A stretch of 64,000 nucleotides of DNA, from assembly GCA_951799405.1 (NCBI GenBank), contig OX637353.1, positions 1,550,001-1,614,000 of the forward strand, written 5' to 3'. This document shows, piece by piece, positions 52,293-64,000 of the stretch; positions within the stretch are counted from its first letter, which is position 1, and every line of letters starts with the position of its first letter. The translations under genes were made by a program, and so were the position numbers. Below the pieces are notes generated by a model that saw nothing but the letters and a program-made list of their open reading frames with translations, ran no database searches and was not told the origin of the DNA. Source of the stretch: Agapetus fuscipes (taxonomy: Eukaryota; Arthropoda; Insecta; Trichoptera; Glossosomatidae).

Positions 52293-53226
52293 AGTAAAGC
52301 AGCACTTTCCTTTACTTTCATACTCTTACTAAACATCGTAGCCATTTAATCCTAGCAATGAACAAAAGCATTTGGCTATCCCTAATTAGACCTAGGCTTG
52401 ATTTTCACATGCGGGCTTATCAATTTTTAATATCGTTCAGGAGTGAGACTGATGTGGAGGACAATAACACAATAATACAAAAAATGCATGTTTTACAACG
52501 AAGAATCGAAGTATACTCGTACAAGACGACTATCAATATTACTTTTTGAAATAACATGAAAATGCGGCTAAAAATCTACAAAATATTAATTTACGTATAG
52601 GTTATTAAACGAAAACAAGTGCCTTTCATTGTATGTACATTGGAGTTTTATAGAATAGGGTTTATTACGTCGTAGTGCAAATTTTGAAGGTAAAAGTGAA
52701 ATCAAAGTACTAATACAACTTCACTCAGAAGGACAAGTAGCTAGGAGCATGTAAAACAAAGAACGTAATATTTTAAGTATTAATTAAGCAAGGGCTTGTG
52801 GTTCCAGGGGTAGGAATGGCAATGGACATTTAAGAAAAATTCGATACGACCTGGGTGGACTTCCTAATGAGTATGGAGCCACTAATTTTCCATCTGGATG
52901 CTAACGACTGGTTGTTGGTCCGCCCTAATGGACCGGCTCCATGGCATTACTACTCGCCATGGTTTACTCACGGCCCACCCTACTTACGGCTTATAGGCGC
53001 TTGGGACAACTTTTGGAATTGAAATTAGACTCATTAATATGTACAGCTCACAGGTAGAAATGACAAGTAAAAATGCTCCCTGACTAGAATTTTTGTATAA
53101 TTATTTGCAAAGAGGTTAGAATAACGTGGAAAATACGTTAAGCTTAATATTTTTTAAATGTGAATATTGGTTTTCCTGTAATTTATAAAGCTTCAATTGA
53201 TTGTAAAATGTTGTTTATTGAATATA
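52293..53226. other. unassigned; GC-richer patch 52800-53030
   Basis: The patch (GGACCGGCTCCATGGCATTA) contains no ORF and no second copy in the window. Confidence 0.4.
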
Positions 53227-53497
53227 TTCCTTAACTTATAGGTTGGTATGCGGCTGACCACCCATGCTATAGAAAATGGTTCACTTTGCCAATGTCACCC
53301 CTGCTGTAGAAAATGGTTCACTTTGATTATTCAGGGAAGGTCACCAAGTGTTGCAGGGTGTATGTTCATTATAAATTTGGGTTTTTATGTTGTAGGTTCA
53401 CATTTGGCGATTTTGTACATGTCTGCTTGTGGGAATGCATATAATATGAATCTTTAATGTAACATATATTTGCAACTTAGATTAGATTAGATAAGAT
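53227..53497 (+). mobile_element. S1 repeat with internal 24-bp duplication
   Basis: The GTAGAAAATGGTTCACTTTG block occurs twice (about 53270 and 53305). Otherwise full S1 order with the AGATTAGATTAGATAAGATT tail. Confidence 0.85.
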
Positions 53498-54245
53498 TCA
53501 AAACTGAACTGTTTTCTTCAATGATTATTTTTTCTTCCATAACATGATTCATTTTTATGTTGTAATTTTTTTACATACTACAAGCTCCAAGACGAAAAAT
53601 TTGAATCTCGAATATTTAAACCATTGATTTTTGATGGCTATAAGACTATGTTTTCTTTTGTAGATACTCGTGTTTAAATGTTACCAACGCAACTTATAGT
53701 AAACAATATGTTTTTACACTGGTATGACCTGTAATGACCTTCACTCCTAACGCGCTCTATTGGTAGGCTTGAATTTCGACTTCTTCATAGCTAGCGACAT
53801 AGTGCGTTTATTTTTTTATTCTGGCAATAAGGCTTCTATTTTTGACATGTTCTATTGGCTAATTTGAAATAAGAACAACTCAATGACAGTACTTAAATGG
53901 CTTAAAATTGAAATCTATTAACATAATTTGTAAATTTAATTTTGTAATTTTTTTAACCACATGTGTTAAAAAAAAGAACTTCTGGTACAAAAAAAATAAG
54001 CAAGAAAATGGACTCCGCACACGAATTGACATAGACAAAATTATGACACCACATGGCCGGGTTGCTAAGGAAAAGCAAAACAGTAATAATTTTTTTATTA
54101 TACTGGCTAAGGACTGTAGTCCCATAACAGTGTGACATTTTCCCGCTGAAAAAATACTCTAGTCATTTTTTATTTTTTTTAGATATATAGGTACTTATGT
54201 CGCTAGCATGACAATTAATATAAAGGTGAAATTATTGACATTTTA
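53498..54245. repeat. possible dispersed repeat shared with 63730-63900
   Basis: TGTTCTATTGGCTAATTTGAAAT at 53849 resembles CGCTCTATTGGTAGGCTTGAA (53755) and TGTTCTATTGGTCGATTA (63853). ATTGACATAGACAAAATTATG (54026) resembles about 63745. No terminal repeats were defined. Confidence 0.35.
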
Positions 54246-54465
54246 AAAAAAAAAAAAAAAAAAGATTTGTGGAAAGGAATGCAATCCACCAACCTATTTT
54301 ACCTGGCCAGGTGTCTTCATGCGAAAGCAGAAGCTTGTGTGCATGCAACGGCATCTGTTGAACAAGGGTCGAAATTATCGTCGCGGGATTCGAACCAGCG
54401 TTATCCGGTTCCAAATAACCTGTCTTGATCCCCGCGGCTATAACACCGACATGAAAGGTGTTTTC
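54246..54465 (-). mobile_element. S3 tRNA-Leu/Ser-like SINE
   Basis: The minus strand reads GTCGGTGTTATAGCCGCGGG (A box), GGTTCGAATCCCGCG (B box), then AGGTTGGTGGATTGCATTCC and CACAAATC followed by a T run (54246-54262 on +). Same end as 22432-22697. Confidence 0.85.
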
Positions 54466-54863
54466 CATTCTTTATTCAAAGTTTCATAGAAGGGATCAGA
54501 ATTTAAGACCGAAAGCGTTTACGATTTCTCACTCCACTGTTAAGTGCTCTTCAATTATTGACTACAATAAATTCCTGAATAGAATTGGAAAATGCATGTC
54601 TGAGGCGATAGATTATTGAGGGCGCCGAAGAGTCATATACAAAATAGTCTTTATGATTGAAAAAGTTTTTATGATTGCAAATGACAATCCCCTTTTTACA
54701 AAGTAATACAAGCAAATGGTTTGATGTTTAATCTTGATTATGAGTGAATCCAATGAACTGAAGGATTTTTTTGGAAAAAACAATCTGTAATTACTTAAAT
54801 CTTTTTAATCTCCTAAAGGTAGATTCTAATTGGTATTTACTAGTGATATTATCATACAGTTGA
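54466..54863. other. unassigned AT-rich sequence
   Basis: Nothing recognised. Confidence 0.4.
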
Positions 54864-54871
54864 TCTATGCC

Positions 54872-55314
54872 CAAGGGCGTACCCAGGATCAAAACTAGAG
54901 GGGGGGGGGGGACAAGTTTTGAAAATTGAAGGCAAAAAATTGAATACAACCTTATTTTATGCTATAAAGTCATGTACCCTCCACTGTACAATTTATTTTG
55001 ATTATTAAAAAACATACTGTAAAAAATGGTTAACTTTGACAATGTCACCCCTGTTTCAGAGGAGGTCGGAAAGAGTTGCAGGGCTTATGTTCATTTCAGA
55101 TTGGGTTTTATATTGAAGGTCCACATGCGACATGTGTGAGCGCGAAATTATGCGTGCCTGCTTGTGGGAATGCATTTAATATGAATCTCAAATGACACAT
55201 ATCTTTGCAACTTAGATTTAGATTTAGATTAAGAAAATGGTTTAATTAATAATTAATTCAAGAACAAATTTTAATAACGATTTAAGTATTTATTACTTCC
55301 TGAGTACGCCTATG
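54872..55314. mobile_element. hAT-like MITE with perfect 8-bp duplication, S1 nested
   Basis: Ends CAAGGGCGTACCCAGGA and, inverted, CATAGGCGTACTCAGGA. TCTATGCC directly repeated at 54864-54871 and 55315-55322. A run of 12 G is at about 54901-54912. About half of the 443 bp is the inserted S1 copy. Confidence 0.85.
55012..55233 (+). mobile_element. S1 repeat inside a hAT-like MITE
   Basis: Starts at ACATACTGTAAAAAATGG and ends TTAGATTTAGATTTAGATTA. Confidence 0.88.
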
Positions 55315-55322
55315 TCTATGCC

Positions 55323-58300
55323 TCTATATAATAATAACAATATCAAATACAAGGAAAATTTGTTTTTGTATCTTAATTTGTACGAGTTTTCAGTATTGCC
55401 AGATCAAAAAAATATATCTACACGTTTGGTATTTTATTCATTAATTTGTAAAGATTTGAAATAAATGCGTTACCTAACATTTCTAAGCGTTTCTTTTGCG
55501 TTGAACGCAATTTGCAGGAAGTAACGATTTACGCACATAATGTTGCTGGGGCGTATTCCCGGTCACGCAACCATATTAGCATAACTTCCTCTAATTCTGA
55601 AGAAACTCCAAGAAAATCAACAAGCAAACTGTACCCGGGGATGATGTATAGTCTCATATTAAGTTAGCCCACTAAGCAAGCATCACCTTTACACTGCGCC
55701 GTGTGCGTATATAAAGTGTTTCAAACAAATTTATCCCTGGTAAGTAGATTTTTTTTCAAATACCTATTTTCTGATTTATACAAACTTATGCTGAAGTAGG
55801 TTTACTCGCTTTAATAAAACGCTTTCGTTTAAAAAAAAAAAACCGGATTTAATTACGTAAAAAGCTTAAGTTGTCTATTGAAAATCATGCCGTTACCGCC
55901 GTTAAATTAAAAGTAAAAAAGCTGTGTAACTTTGTTCATTTTGTTGATCTAAAACTGTTCGCAAAGGGGCCAAAGAAATGATTTTTTTCTACTGAAAAAA
56001 CCTGTAAATAAATAGAGCGGATCCGTGAAAGGTTTTTCTCCTTGCTAATTAGGGGTGAACTCCCCCTGCACAAGGCTCGGTTATCTTTATTTTACCTCCG
56101 TTTTGAGCAAATAATTGAACGAAGATAAATGGAAAGCCTAAAGTTTCGACGCCAAACTGAAAAGTAAACATTGCTTGAAAGTAATTGTGCAGAAAAACTT
56201 TATTGAATCTCAAATCTTAGTTTTTACATTTATTTTGCAGTAAGTACTTATATCTTTTTTTAATATTATTTTCCCGAATTCCAGTTTCCTTGACATAAGA
56301 AGATTAACACAGCAAGGTATCTTAGTAAGCTTTCAATGAAAGTATTTGACTTGGCAATGGCAGCCATAACAGGAAAAGGACAGAAGACTACAAATGTCGT
56401 TCAACAGCCGTAACAGTGCTATTGTCGAAGTAACACGTCTGTCTATACTTTCACACTCATAACAATTTGAAATACCAACAAAAATATGTTATACTCTTAT
56501 ATGAGCAACTACCGAGTGTATGTGAAGCTTAAAAATTGCGTCAAGTAAAATAAAATGAACCAAAATATTTTGATTCGAACAACTTCGAACGAAATAAACC
56601 AAGAATAATATATACATCAAACGTTAAAGTTTTCGCTGAGGCAATACTCCAGACAATACCTCATTTTCAAGGTCCATGAGGGGAGAGGAGACTTTTCTTT
56701 GGAGATTTTATGTAAATTGTCTCAGTACGATAAAGGATTATTTTTTCTACCAATTTTCTTATAAAATCTATTTAATATCGAAAAGATTGTGAAAAAATAT
56801 AAAATAAATAGCGAAAGCTAGGCTAACAGTTCAGGTCGACATTTTTTGCAAGTCCTCAAAGTTTCCTAAACGCCACATAACTTTTTATTTTCCTGAGTTT
56901 GATTTTTCCGCTCTGGTCTGAGCGAACGGAAAGCAAAAAGGGAGAATGTTAGTGCGGAGTCCCGGCTCTAACGATCACTATTTTCCCACAACCAATGTTT
57001 GGAAACCGTAGTCGCTCTGCAAGTTTCTCAACAAACCGATGATCCGACTTTATTGTATTATTTTTATTCCGTAGATTGCTGCGCTGCTTAGAAATCAACT
57101 TCTCTTTCCTATTTTTCGTTTCTCAAATACGAAAAATCTAATTATATTTATTTAGTTACAAAACTACTATTTTCTGGCTAGTTACAAAAGTACATAATTA
57201 TTATTACGTTTTTGACATGAGTTGTATAGAATCGTTAGCGATAATCTATGATTTTCTAAAATATGAGATAAATACACGAACCTCCTCTAAATCTCAAGGA
57301 GATAGCGAACAAAATATTTTCGTAAACTCGAAAAAACCTAAATCGCCATCTTTGGTTCTACGAGCTATTTTTGTATTAAATATGTATTTAAAAGAAAATA
57401 TTGCAATTATAAATGGAATTTCAGCATTACTTACTTTGCTACCGATAGGAAAATTATTTACAAAAATCGGTTAAGCCCATCTTTAAGTGGTTCGTTGATT
57501 TACGATACTTCTACATTAGCTAAGATCTGTTAGAGAAAGCGCAAAACAACGTACAACGCTAGGATCACGATGAATGCAAAATACAATAAACCTGAAGGCG
57601 GCTAATCCTTAATCATTTCCGGTGTCTGGTGTTCTTGTAAAGCCTGCCGAGGCTTTTGTCTCCTCGCATTTATTTCTTCCACCGCCGCCCTGCCTACAAG
57701 ATGGCGTACAGCAAAAACCCATTTTTCATTTGCGCCAAAAAAGTGTTTTCGTTACGGTGACAATTAGTGGGCTCTTTTTTCGTTTGTTTAATTATTTTCG
57801 AAAGACAATCTGAAATGGGAGCTGTAAGGATTTTGTTTCGTTTTATTTAAAAAAAATCCCTACAAATTGAAATAAAAAGCAAAAACCTTACAACACATCA
57901 CAAAAATCTAAAATTTTTAAAACTTAAGATATAAGCGTAAGATTTTGTTTTAGATATAGTATTTTAATGTGATCATCACATCATACATGATGAGTTGTTT
58001 TTACACTTACTTTTTAACTCGTAGAAATCTCTGAGATCAGCTTTTGAAGGTACATTTCTTCATTAACCCCATGCTTTAGCTATCCTAAGTAAGCAGTCTA
58101 AGGAGGCAGGATTTTCTAGCAGATCTTTTCTCCTCCCTTTTCTTTTTCTAAATTAGATCCATCTACATCTAAAACTCGAGTGTCAAAATAAAGGAGTGTA
58201 TCAGTCCTTCGGCGCCATAAGCGAACACGGTTGTGGCTTTATCTGGCGTGTTTGAAATAAAACAGCACCGGTACGAAAACCTTAGCTTTGACACTGATGA

Positions 58301-59689
58301 ACAGACGCCATTGCGCAATTGTTAATGAATTAATAATTAAGCGAAAGAGATCAACAATTGTTTGACATTGTAAGTATCTTTTTCTGGCCATGCAAAAATT
58401 GGTTGGTAAATTGTATTCCTTTTATATATTTTTTAAAAATTAATTAAACATTAAACATCATTATTTCGGCCCATAACCTTTTATTTAATTTAACGTTGAG
58501 TCAGCGCTAGTCTAATGGCCTAATAGAAAAATGCCGCAAAATAAATAAGGAAACGAGCTAAAAAAAGAACACTCTAAAAATGTTGAGCTGCGTGTATACC
58601 CGTAGCCGTAACATAATAAAAGCATCTAGCAATTTGAATTGGAGAAACATTTTCAGCAGTAATTGTTTTTTCAGGAAGTCATGAAACACTTTTTTTACAT
58701 CTCGCAACACCCTCGACACAAAGTGCGGTACATCCTGCCAGTAGTCTACACTCCACACAGTGCCCATCCTCAGCCAGTCCCAGCACACATAACTCATCTC
58801 ACTCTCCTTCTTCTTTATATTCCTCTCTCCTCACATTCCGACTCCATATTTTTACTTTGTAATAAAAAAACTGTAGCCTCGTGGGTGATGATGTAATCTA
58901 CATCTCTACCATTATTTTTATATTCCGCCATAACTCTTTTTTTACTCGAGCACTCACAAACATTCTTCCTAAGGAGATCTTACACTGACATTAATACTAA
59001 ACAGTGCGAGTAAAAAGTAGAGGAGGGTATGTAGTGGCAACGAGGCTACACTAACATTAAAAACACGTACTAAACAAATTTGAAGATTTGTTTCTTTGAA
59101 CAGATCCAAAATCCAGTTCATGAAGTTTTTTTAAACGTCATTAAAATAAATGAGATCGACAATGACTGAAATCTGTACAGTAAGAAAAAGAAAGAAGAAT
59201 TTTATTTATGACCCCTTTCAAGAAATTTGTAACCAATCGATTCCATGCCCTTGTAGTTTGATCACATTATCTTTAGGCAGTGCGAATTCAATACTGTTTT
59301 ATTAAATGTCTAGAGTCTAGACTGCAAATGGATTCGCCGGTTGTAATTTGTAATTAATATACTCGTAAATGTTACGCACAGTTAGACATCTTACGTGATT
59401 TGAGTATTGCATGAAAGACAATAATATGGGACATTGCTTTCATGTTTATGATTTTAGACAAAGTCTTTGTCAAATATTCAAACTGAACTAAATTCTAGTG
59501 ATAATTTTTCCTTCTTATGGGTTCTCTAGTGCACGTTGAGTCATCGTCTGGGACTGACTGAAAAATTAAAAGAGTTGAAAAATATAAATGTATACAAAAA
59601 AAAAATCAGAAATGCTTTTGACTAGATCTGTGAGTATTTTAAAAATAAATGTCATTTGCCAAATAATCTTTCAGACTTTTTAAAGTTTG
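55323..59689. other. unassigned 4.3-kb AT-rich stretch
   Basis: No supportable gene. Short frames at 57217-57474, 57622-57813 and 58663-58896 have no recognised motif. No repeat shared with the rest of the window was found. Confidence 0.4.
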
Positions 59690-59945
59690 TGTATTCACAC
59701 AGTGAAAATTCATTTTTATAAATAATTATAAAAAATTATAAAAAACACAGAGTTTTATTTTCACAAATTGAGTTTTTATTTCCACCTCAAGTACTTTCGA
59801 CTTATTTACGTCATTATCAAGTATCCTCTTGATAATGACGTAAATAAGTCGAAAGTACTTGAGGTGGAAATAAAAACTCAATTTGTGAAAATAAAACTCT
59901 GTGTTTTTTATAATTTTTTATAATTATTTATAAAAATAATCTTTC
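59690..59945. mobile_element. Penelope-related perfect palindrome (copy E)
   Basis: The terminal block GTATTCACACAGTGAAAATTC (59692) is followed by a perfect inverted repeat, arms 59712-59821 and 59828-59937 (110 bp each), with a 6-nt loop TATCCT. Each arm has TTGATAA, a GAC/GTC stem and GAAAGTACTTGAG, a decayed form of the copy A-D motif. Confidence 0.82.
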
Positions 59946-60982
59946 TCGAATTCAAAGAAACGTGAAGAGGCTATTTCCAGTCCTTTATTTTTGAAAGATC
60001 AAATGAAAAGGTCAGAAATAATCCCTCCTGTGGACATAATTCCCGCCAAAATCAACCCCTAAATAAATACCATACACAAATTACAGTTGCGACCAATGAA
60101 GCTAAACTGACATACAGTTCGTGTTCCGTATCATTTTGATTTAAGAAATTTGTCTATTTAACTGATTCGAATGAAACACAATACTGTTCTCGCTTGGGCT
60201 TGACGAGCAGTTGTGTTTATTTGTGCACTCAAAATATAATAAGTTTTGCCAAACGTAGCTATAAGCAAAAATAATTAAATAAGATTTTGTTTCGTTCCAA
60301 ATAAATGTGGGTAAATCGTTTTTTTTTTTTAATTCGCTCAAAAGCAAGACCACACAATTTTATCTTTGAGGTGTTGAAAAGTCAAAATTATAATACTTCT
60401 TTTTATATGTAAAGGTTATCTGGAACTTTTTTGATACGCATTAAATGTATAAACAAAATCTTCATTTAAATCAAATTAACCATTAATAGATCTTGATTTT
60501 AAAGAGATTTTCTGGTAAATTACAAAAAAAGTTTAGTTTCCAACGTAGTGAAAAAATATAAGTGCACTAACAACTAAGTGCCATAGTGCGTACTCTTTGT
60601 ACCTGTATGTTTTGGTTGGGAATATAAGGTACACAGTATCCGCATTTATAGATCTTAAGTATTGATATTTCCAGGAAAGATGGACCTCAATTACGGAAGA
60701 TAAACAATTTATTTATCCGATAAACTGGAATTCAAGCGATTTTCATTTATCTAAGGAAAACAATCGATCTGATGGGATTATCCTGGATTAATAAAATGTG
60801 GGTTTTATCTGACAAAAACATATCATCACTTTTGTTGCTGATATGGCTTAGTTTATACGTCTTGATCCTTTTTTTAGCCATTTAAACATACCTGATCAGT
60901 CACACACAAAATTTTAACGATAAAATAACCAGGTTGTTTTAAAGGAAATGGAAAAAAGCGTATACTTTATTTTTTGACTTCG
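59946..60982. other. unassigned AT-rich sequence
   Basis: Nothing recognised. Confidence 0.4.
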
Positions 60983-61125
60983 CAACGCAACTGAGCTACA
61001 CATATAGTGCAACTTCTTGCAGCGTTATCCCCGAAGAGATCGCATGTGATGATTTGACAGCTATTTGTTTTTACAGGTAAGGGGACCGGCATCACGCTTA
61101 GCCCTTCAGTTGAAGTGGGGGTGTT
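60983..61125 (-). mobile_element. S2 SINE, 3' fragment
   Basis: The + strand shows CAACTGAGCTACACATATAG ... TTTACAGGTAAGGGGACCGG ... CTTCAGTTGAAGTGGGGGTG; the head is missing. Confidence 0.8.
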
Positions 61126-63029
61126 AAATTTCCAAGTAATGATCATTGAGGTAGGTATCCAAAATAGCACATTTCCTTTGAAATTGTGTTCAATAACATC
61201 AAAGGTAAGTGGTAACCTTGCTCTCTGCCGTCTGCGGGTATTTCATATTTATTGTATCCAGAAGCATTGTGCTGCCGGAATATTGCATTGTATTGATATC
61301 CTCTCAGCCAATATTGGGGGGAAATCATATTATCCGAAATCTCACTGAAATACCTGCGGACCAGTAGCCTGGATCCCCGCGCCCAGGGAAGGGGATGCCT
61401 TCAAACTATTTCAATATCAAAGACACGAGAGACGTCAAACGAGAAACCCAAAGTACCGACACAACAAGACGTTACAAGGCGATCCTGGGAGTGGATTCAG
61501 GCGAAATCTTCACAATGACTAAGCATCTGTTTTGTTGGCTGGCTTTTGCCTCAGTACATACTGTTACCATATGCTTGTATATTTTTTGACCCGCAGAATA
61601 TAAAACATTTCTAGTTTTTCCTTAGCTTCCTAAACTAGTGCTTCTATTTTTTCCATAGAGATAAGGCTGATTACGCTGGGTTGATTATTATACACACTTT
61701 TAAAAGCTCAAACGTTGTTGTACAATGTATACCTAATTTTTCGCGCATTCATTAAAGATTGATATTTTAGTTTTTGTTAAAATATACTTGTATTTACTCA
61801 TATCATTTTAATATGTTGGATACTTAATTGGACATAGACTTAATCAAATATATTTTCCACGAATGGTGAGCAGAGAGAGAGAGTATCCCATGTAAGCAAA
61901 CTGCTCCTAATAATCTAAAATATATTGAGGGTGCGCCAAAGTGTGAGGAGATTTTCCTGCACATGTGTGTACTGTATATACATGAATATTTATACATGAA
62001 TCAAAAAAGTAATCATTTAACACTAAATACAAAGCGAGATCTACGCAAGAAGTTATCCGAAAATATGAAAAATAAAAAAAAGTTAGAAGGACCCACAACT
62101 GACATTTGTTCATTCATTTTGGGAAGGTGATCTTTGAGTTTAGTATTTATTTTTTCTATTTTTCAATTATTATTCAGTTCATTTTCAATTTTTTTTAACT
62201 GAGCAGCTCTTATTTAGTAGAGCTTAAATATTATTATCACAAACTTTGACCCATTTTCAGACTTTTATATGGTAGATACTTTATTCCTTTTCACATTTTA
62301 TTTTTACGTCCTCCATTTTCAATAATACATTAATATTTAAGTAGGTACTTATATTATTTAACTGCATATCTACCGGGGACGTGACGTTTTTTGCGAAAAG
62401 ACGCGTTTTGCTTATAAGAACATAAAATAGTTCATCAAATATTACTCAAATGGCATTCTGAAATAGTTTTCATAAAAAACATTTGACTTCCGGATAGGGA
62501 GGAATAAAATGTCTTGATGTAATTTGTGAAAGAACCTAGGAGTGGCTCCGAAGGAAATGTTTTATTTTTCAAGAATTAGGGAAAAGCCACATCGCACGAA
62601 GCTGCTGTATGTTGTATGCTGTATGCTGTATGTTGGAGGCAGGGTGAGGCGCAAGGGAATGCGGGGGGGAGGAGCACAAGGGTAGTCTCTTCATTGGAAG
62701 CCTTTTGCAAATATGGGCCACGCACGCGAGCTATAATTTCACATAAGATATGCCAAATATTAGGCTGAAGACACGCAACTTGGCTTCATTAATACATCAA
62801 AGCATTATTTGAATAGAATAAGCAAATATTATATAATATTGTATCATTCTGTGATATATAACACAGGTAGCTTCTACTCCTGATTATAATATTCACCGAA
62901 TACAATTAACAAAGAGTTCGCATGTTGAGCTTGAATTGGAGGAGAGGACTTCCTGAGAGTTGCCGGGGCTTCTGAGCAAATGACTTACCTTCAATTTTAT
63001 TTCATCAACAAGATGACTGGGTATCATTT
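61126..63029. other. unassigned; TGTATGC repeats near 62605-62635
   Basis: A short (GCTGTAT)n tract. Small frames at 61115-61589 show no motif. Confidence 0.4.
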
Positions 63030-63141
63030 GATATCCTACAACTTTTGCCGACCTTTCCTGAAACGGGGGTGATATTGGTAAAGTGAACCATTTTTTTACA
63101 GCATGGGTGGTCAGCCTTATACAAATCTATAAGCCAAGGGA
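63030..63141 (-). mobile_element. S1 repeat, 5' half only
   Basis: Minus strand from TCCCTTGGCTTATAGATTTG through ATGGTTCACTTTACCAATAT to AAAAGTTGTAGGATA; tail absent. Confidence 0.82.
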
Positions 63142-64000
63142 TTTAAGTAATAAATAACATTAAAGTATGTAAAAAAACAATGAAACCTTACAAAGAAATC
63201 TATCTGAAGATCAGTGGGTATATTAATAACATTAAATTAAAAATTTGAAAATTACTCAAGAAAATCATAAGTGTCATTTCTCGTGGAGGGCATTTTTATT
63301 AACAATTACCTACTACCTACACACACACATAATGCTGGTTTGATGATATAATACATTATATATCACTTGGATTTATTTTCATGTTATTCAATAACACGGA
63401 ATGTTAATGAGAAACAACGTAACGTTTCCACGATATGTTTATTTTCAATTATTTTTCGGTCCGTGATTTAATTTTGTTGTGGCTTACGCATAACATGGGC
63501 GGGATCATGTTTGTAATAATATAAACAATAAAAGTCCGTGCAAAAATAAAATTAGTATAAACGTTGCTATCACAACAGTGAAAAATGTTAGAATGGACTT
63601 CATGATTAAACATTTTTAAGTTGTTTAATTTTTTTAAACATGTAACACATTAATTTAGTTTAAAATTTAATGAAAATATTGTTTTAGTAAAACCAAGAAA
63701 AGTAAAACCATAATGAAAATTTCTGTCGTAAGGTCCATACATTGATTGATATAGACAAACTTGTGACGTGATAAATTTGTGCCGAATCCATTCCAATGAA
63801 TATTGTCGATGTTGGCAATAATGATTTTTATTCCTGGCATAGATTTTTTGCGTGTTCTATTGGTCGATTAAAATTTCGAACGTTAATATAATCATCAGTG
63901 GTATAGCAGGCTGTAGCATTATGACTTCATATTTTAGTAGAATTGGAAATTTAGAAGGAATAATTTAATTAAGAAAAATAAAATGATACAGGTCATTTAG
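63142..64000. other. unassigned AT-rich sequence
   Basis: Apart from the possible repeat at 63730-63900 noted above, nothing is recognised. Confidence 0.4.

Noticed and set aside
52800..53030. Possible small structured RNA or SINE in a GC-richer patch
   Set aside because: No Pol III boxes, no second copy in the window and no clear hairpin.
61115..61589. Small exon-like frames between GT and AG strings
   Set aside because: No domain, no phase-consistent chain of exons and partial overlap with an S2 fragment.

Overview
The window is AT-rich nuclear DNA from an arthropod, most likely an insect. The evidence is one spliced gene of the beaten-path (Beat) immunoglobulin family, plus a mariner fossil, Penelope, LINE, SINE, hAT-like and Harbinger-like repeats, all in large introns and long gene-poor stretches. 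I could not fix the order from sequence alone. No bacterial-style gene organisation is present, and almost all short open frames are shadows or pieces of repeats.

Only one host gene can be built. It is a Beat-like cell-surface protein on the + strand, with coding exons 22283-22346, 26952-27118, 28142-28343, 29424-29557, 30806-31049 and 32607-32677. Every junction is GT/AG, the phases match at all five introns, and the sum is 882 nt (293 residues plus stop): hydrophobic leader, two Ig domains and a hydrophobic C-terminal tail. All five introns carry transposon or SINE insertions or tandem duplications. The most unusual part is local amplification of exon ends: four degenerate copies of the exon 2 acceptor side lie just before exon 2, and five further copies of the exon 3 donor side lie just after exon 3. 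Four of these last copies could act as an 84-nt phase-1/phase-1 cassette.

The left part (1-22 kb) holds SINEs, a TA-flanked foldback element (2179-2447), a GC-rich island (7251-7480), a palindromic Penelope-related element (11107-11425), a complete but dead mariner with TA duplications and a nested Penelope 3' piece (11821-13331), and a hAT-like MITE with 8-bp target duplications (19838-20065). Around the gene lie a Harbinger-like MITE carrying a 5S-rRNA/tRNA chimeric SINE (23413-23988), a tRNA dimer SINE, a 5'-truncated Penelope (27290-27910) and LINE 3' ends. To the right (33-64 kb) are an RTE-like LINE tail, a LINE that kept its endonuclease and C-terminal tail but lost the reverse-transcriptase core (39179-40580), two more hAT-like MITEs, a second Harbinger-like MITE, a Jockey/CR1-type LINE tail, a 19-bp palindromic tandem array (45091-45217) and a perfect 110-bp inverted repeat (59712-59937).

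Two dispersed families dominate. S1 is a ~250-bp repeat with a TTAGATT-type tail, about twenty copies. S2 is a tRNA-headed SINE that occurs both as single-head and double-head forms. Five loci share a Penelope 3' structure with a hammerhead-like fold whose stem II shows compensatory changes between copies.
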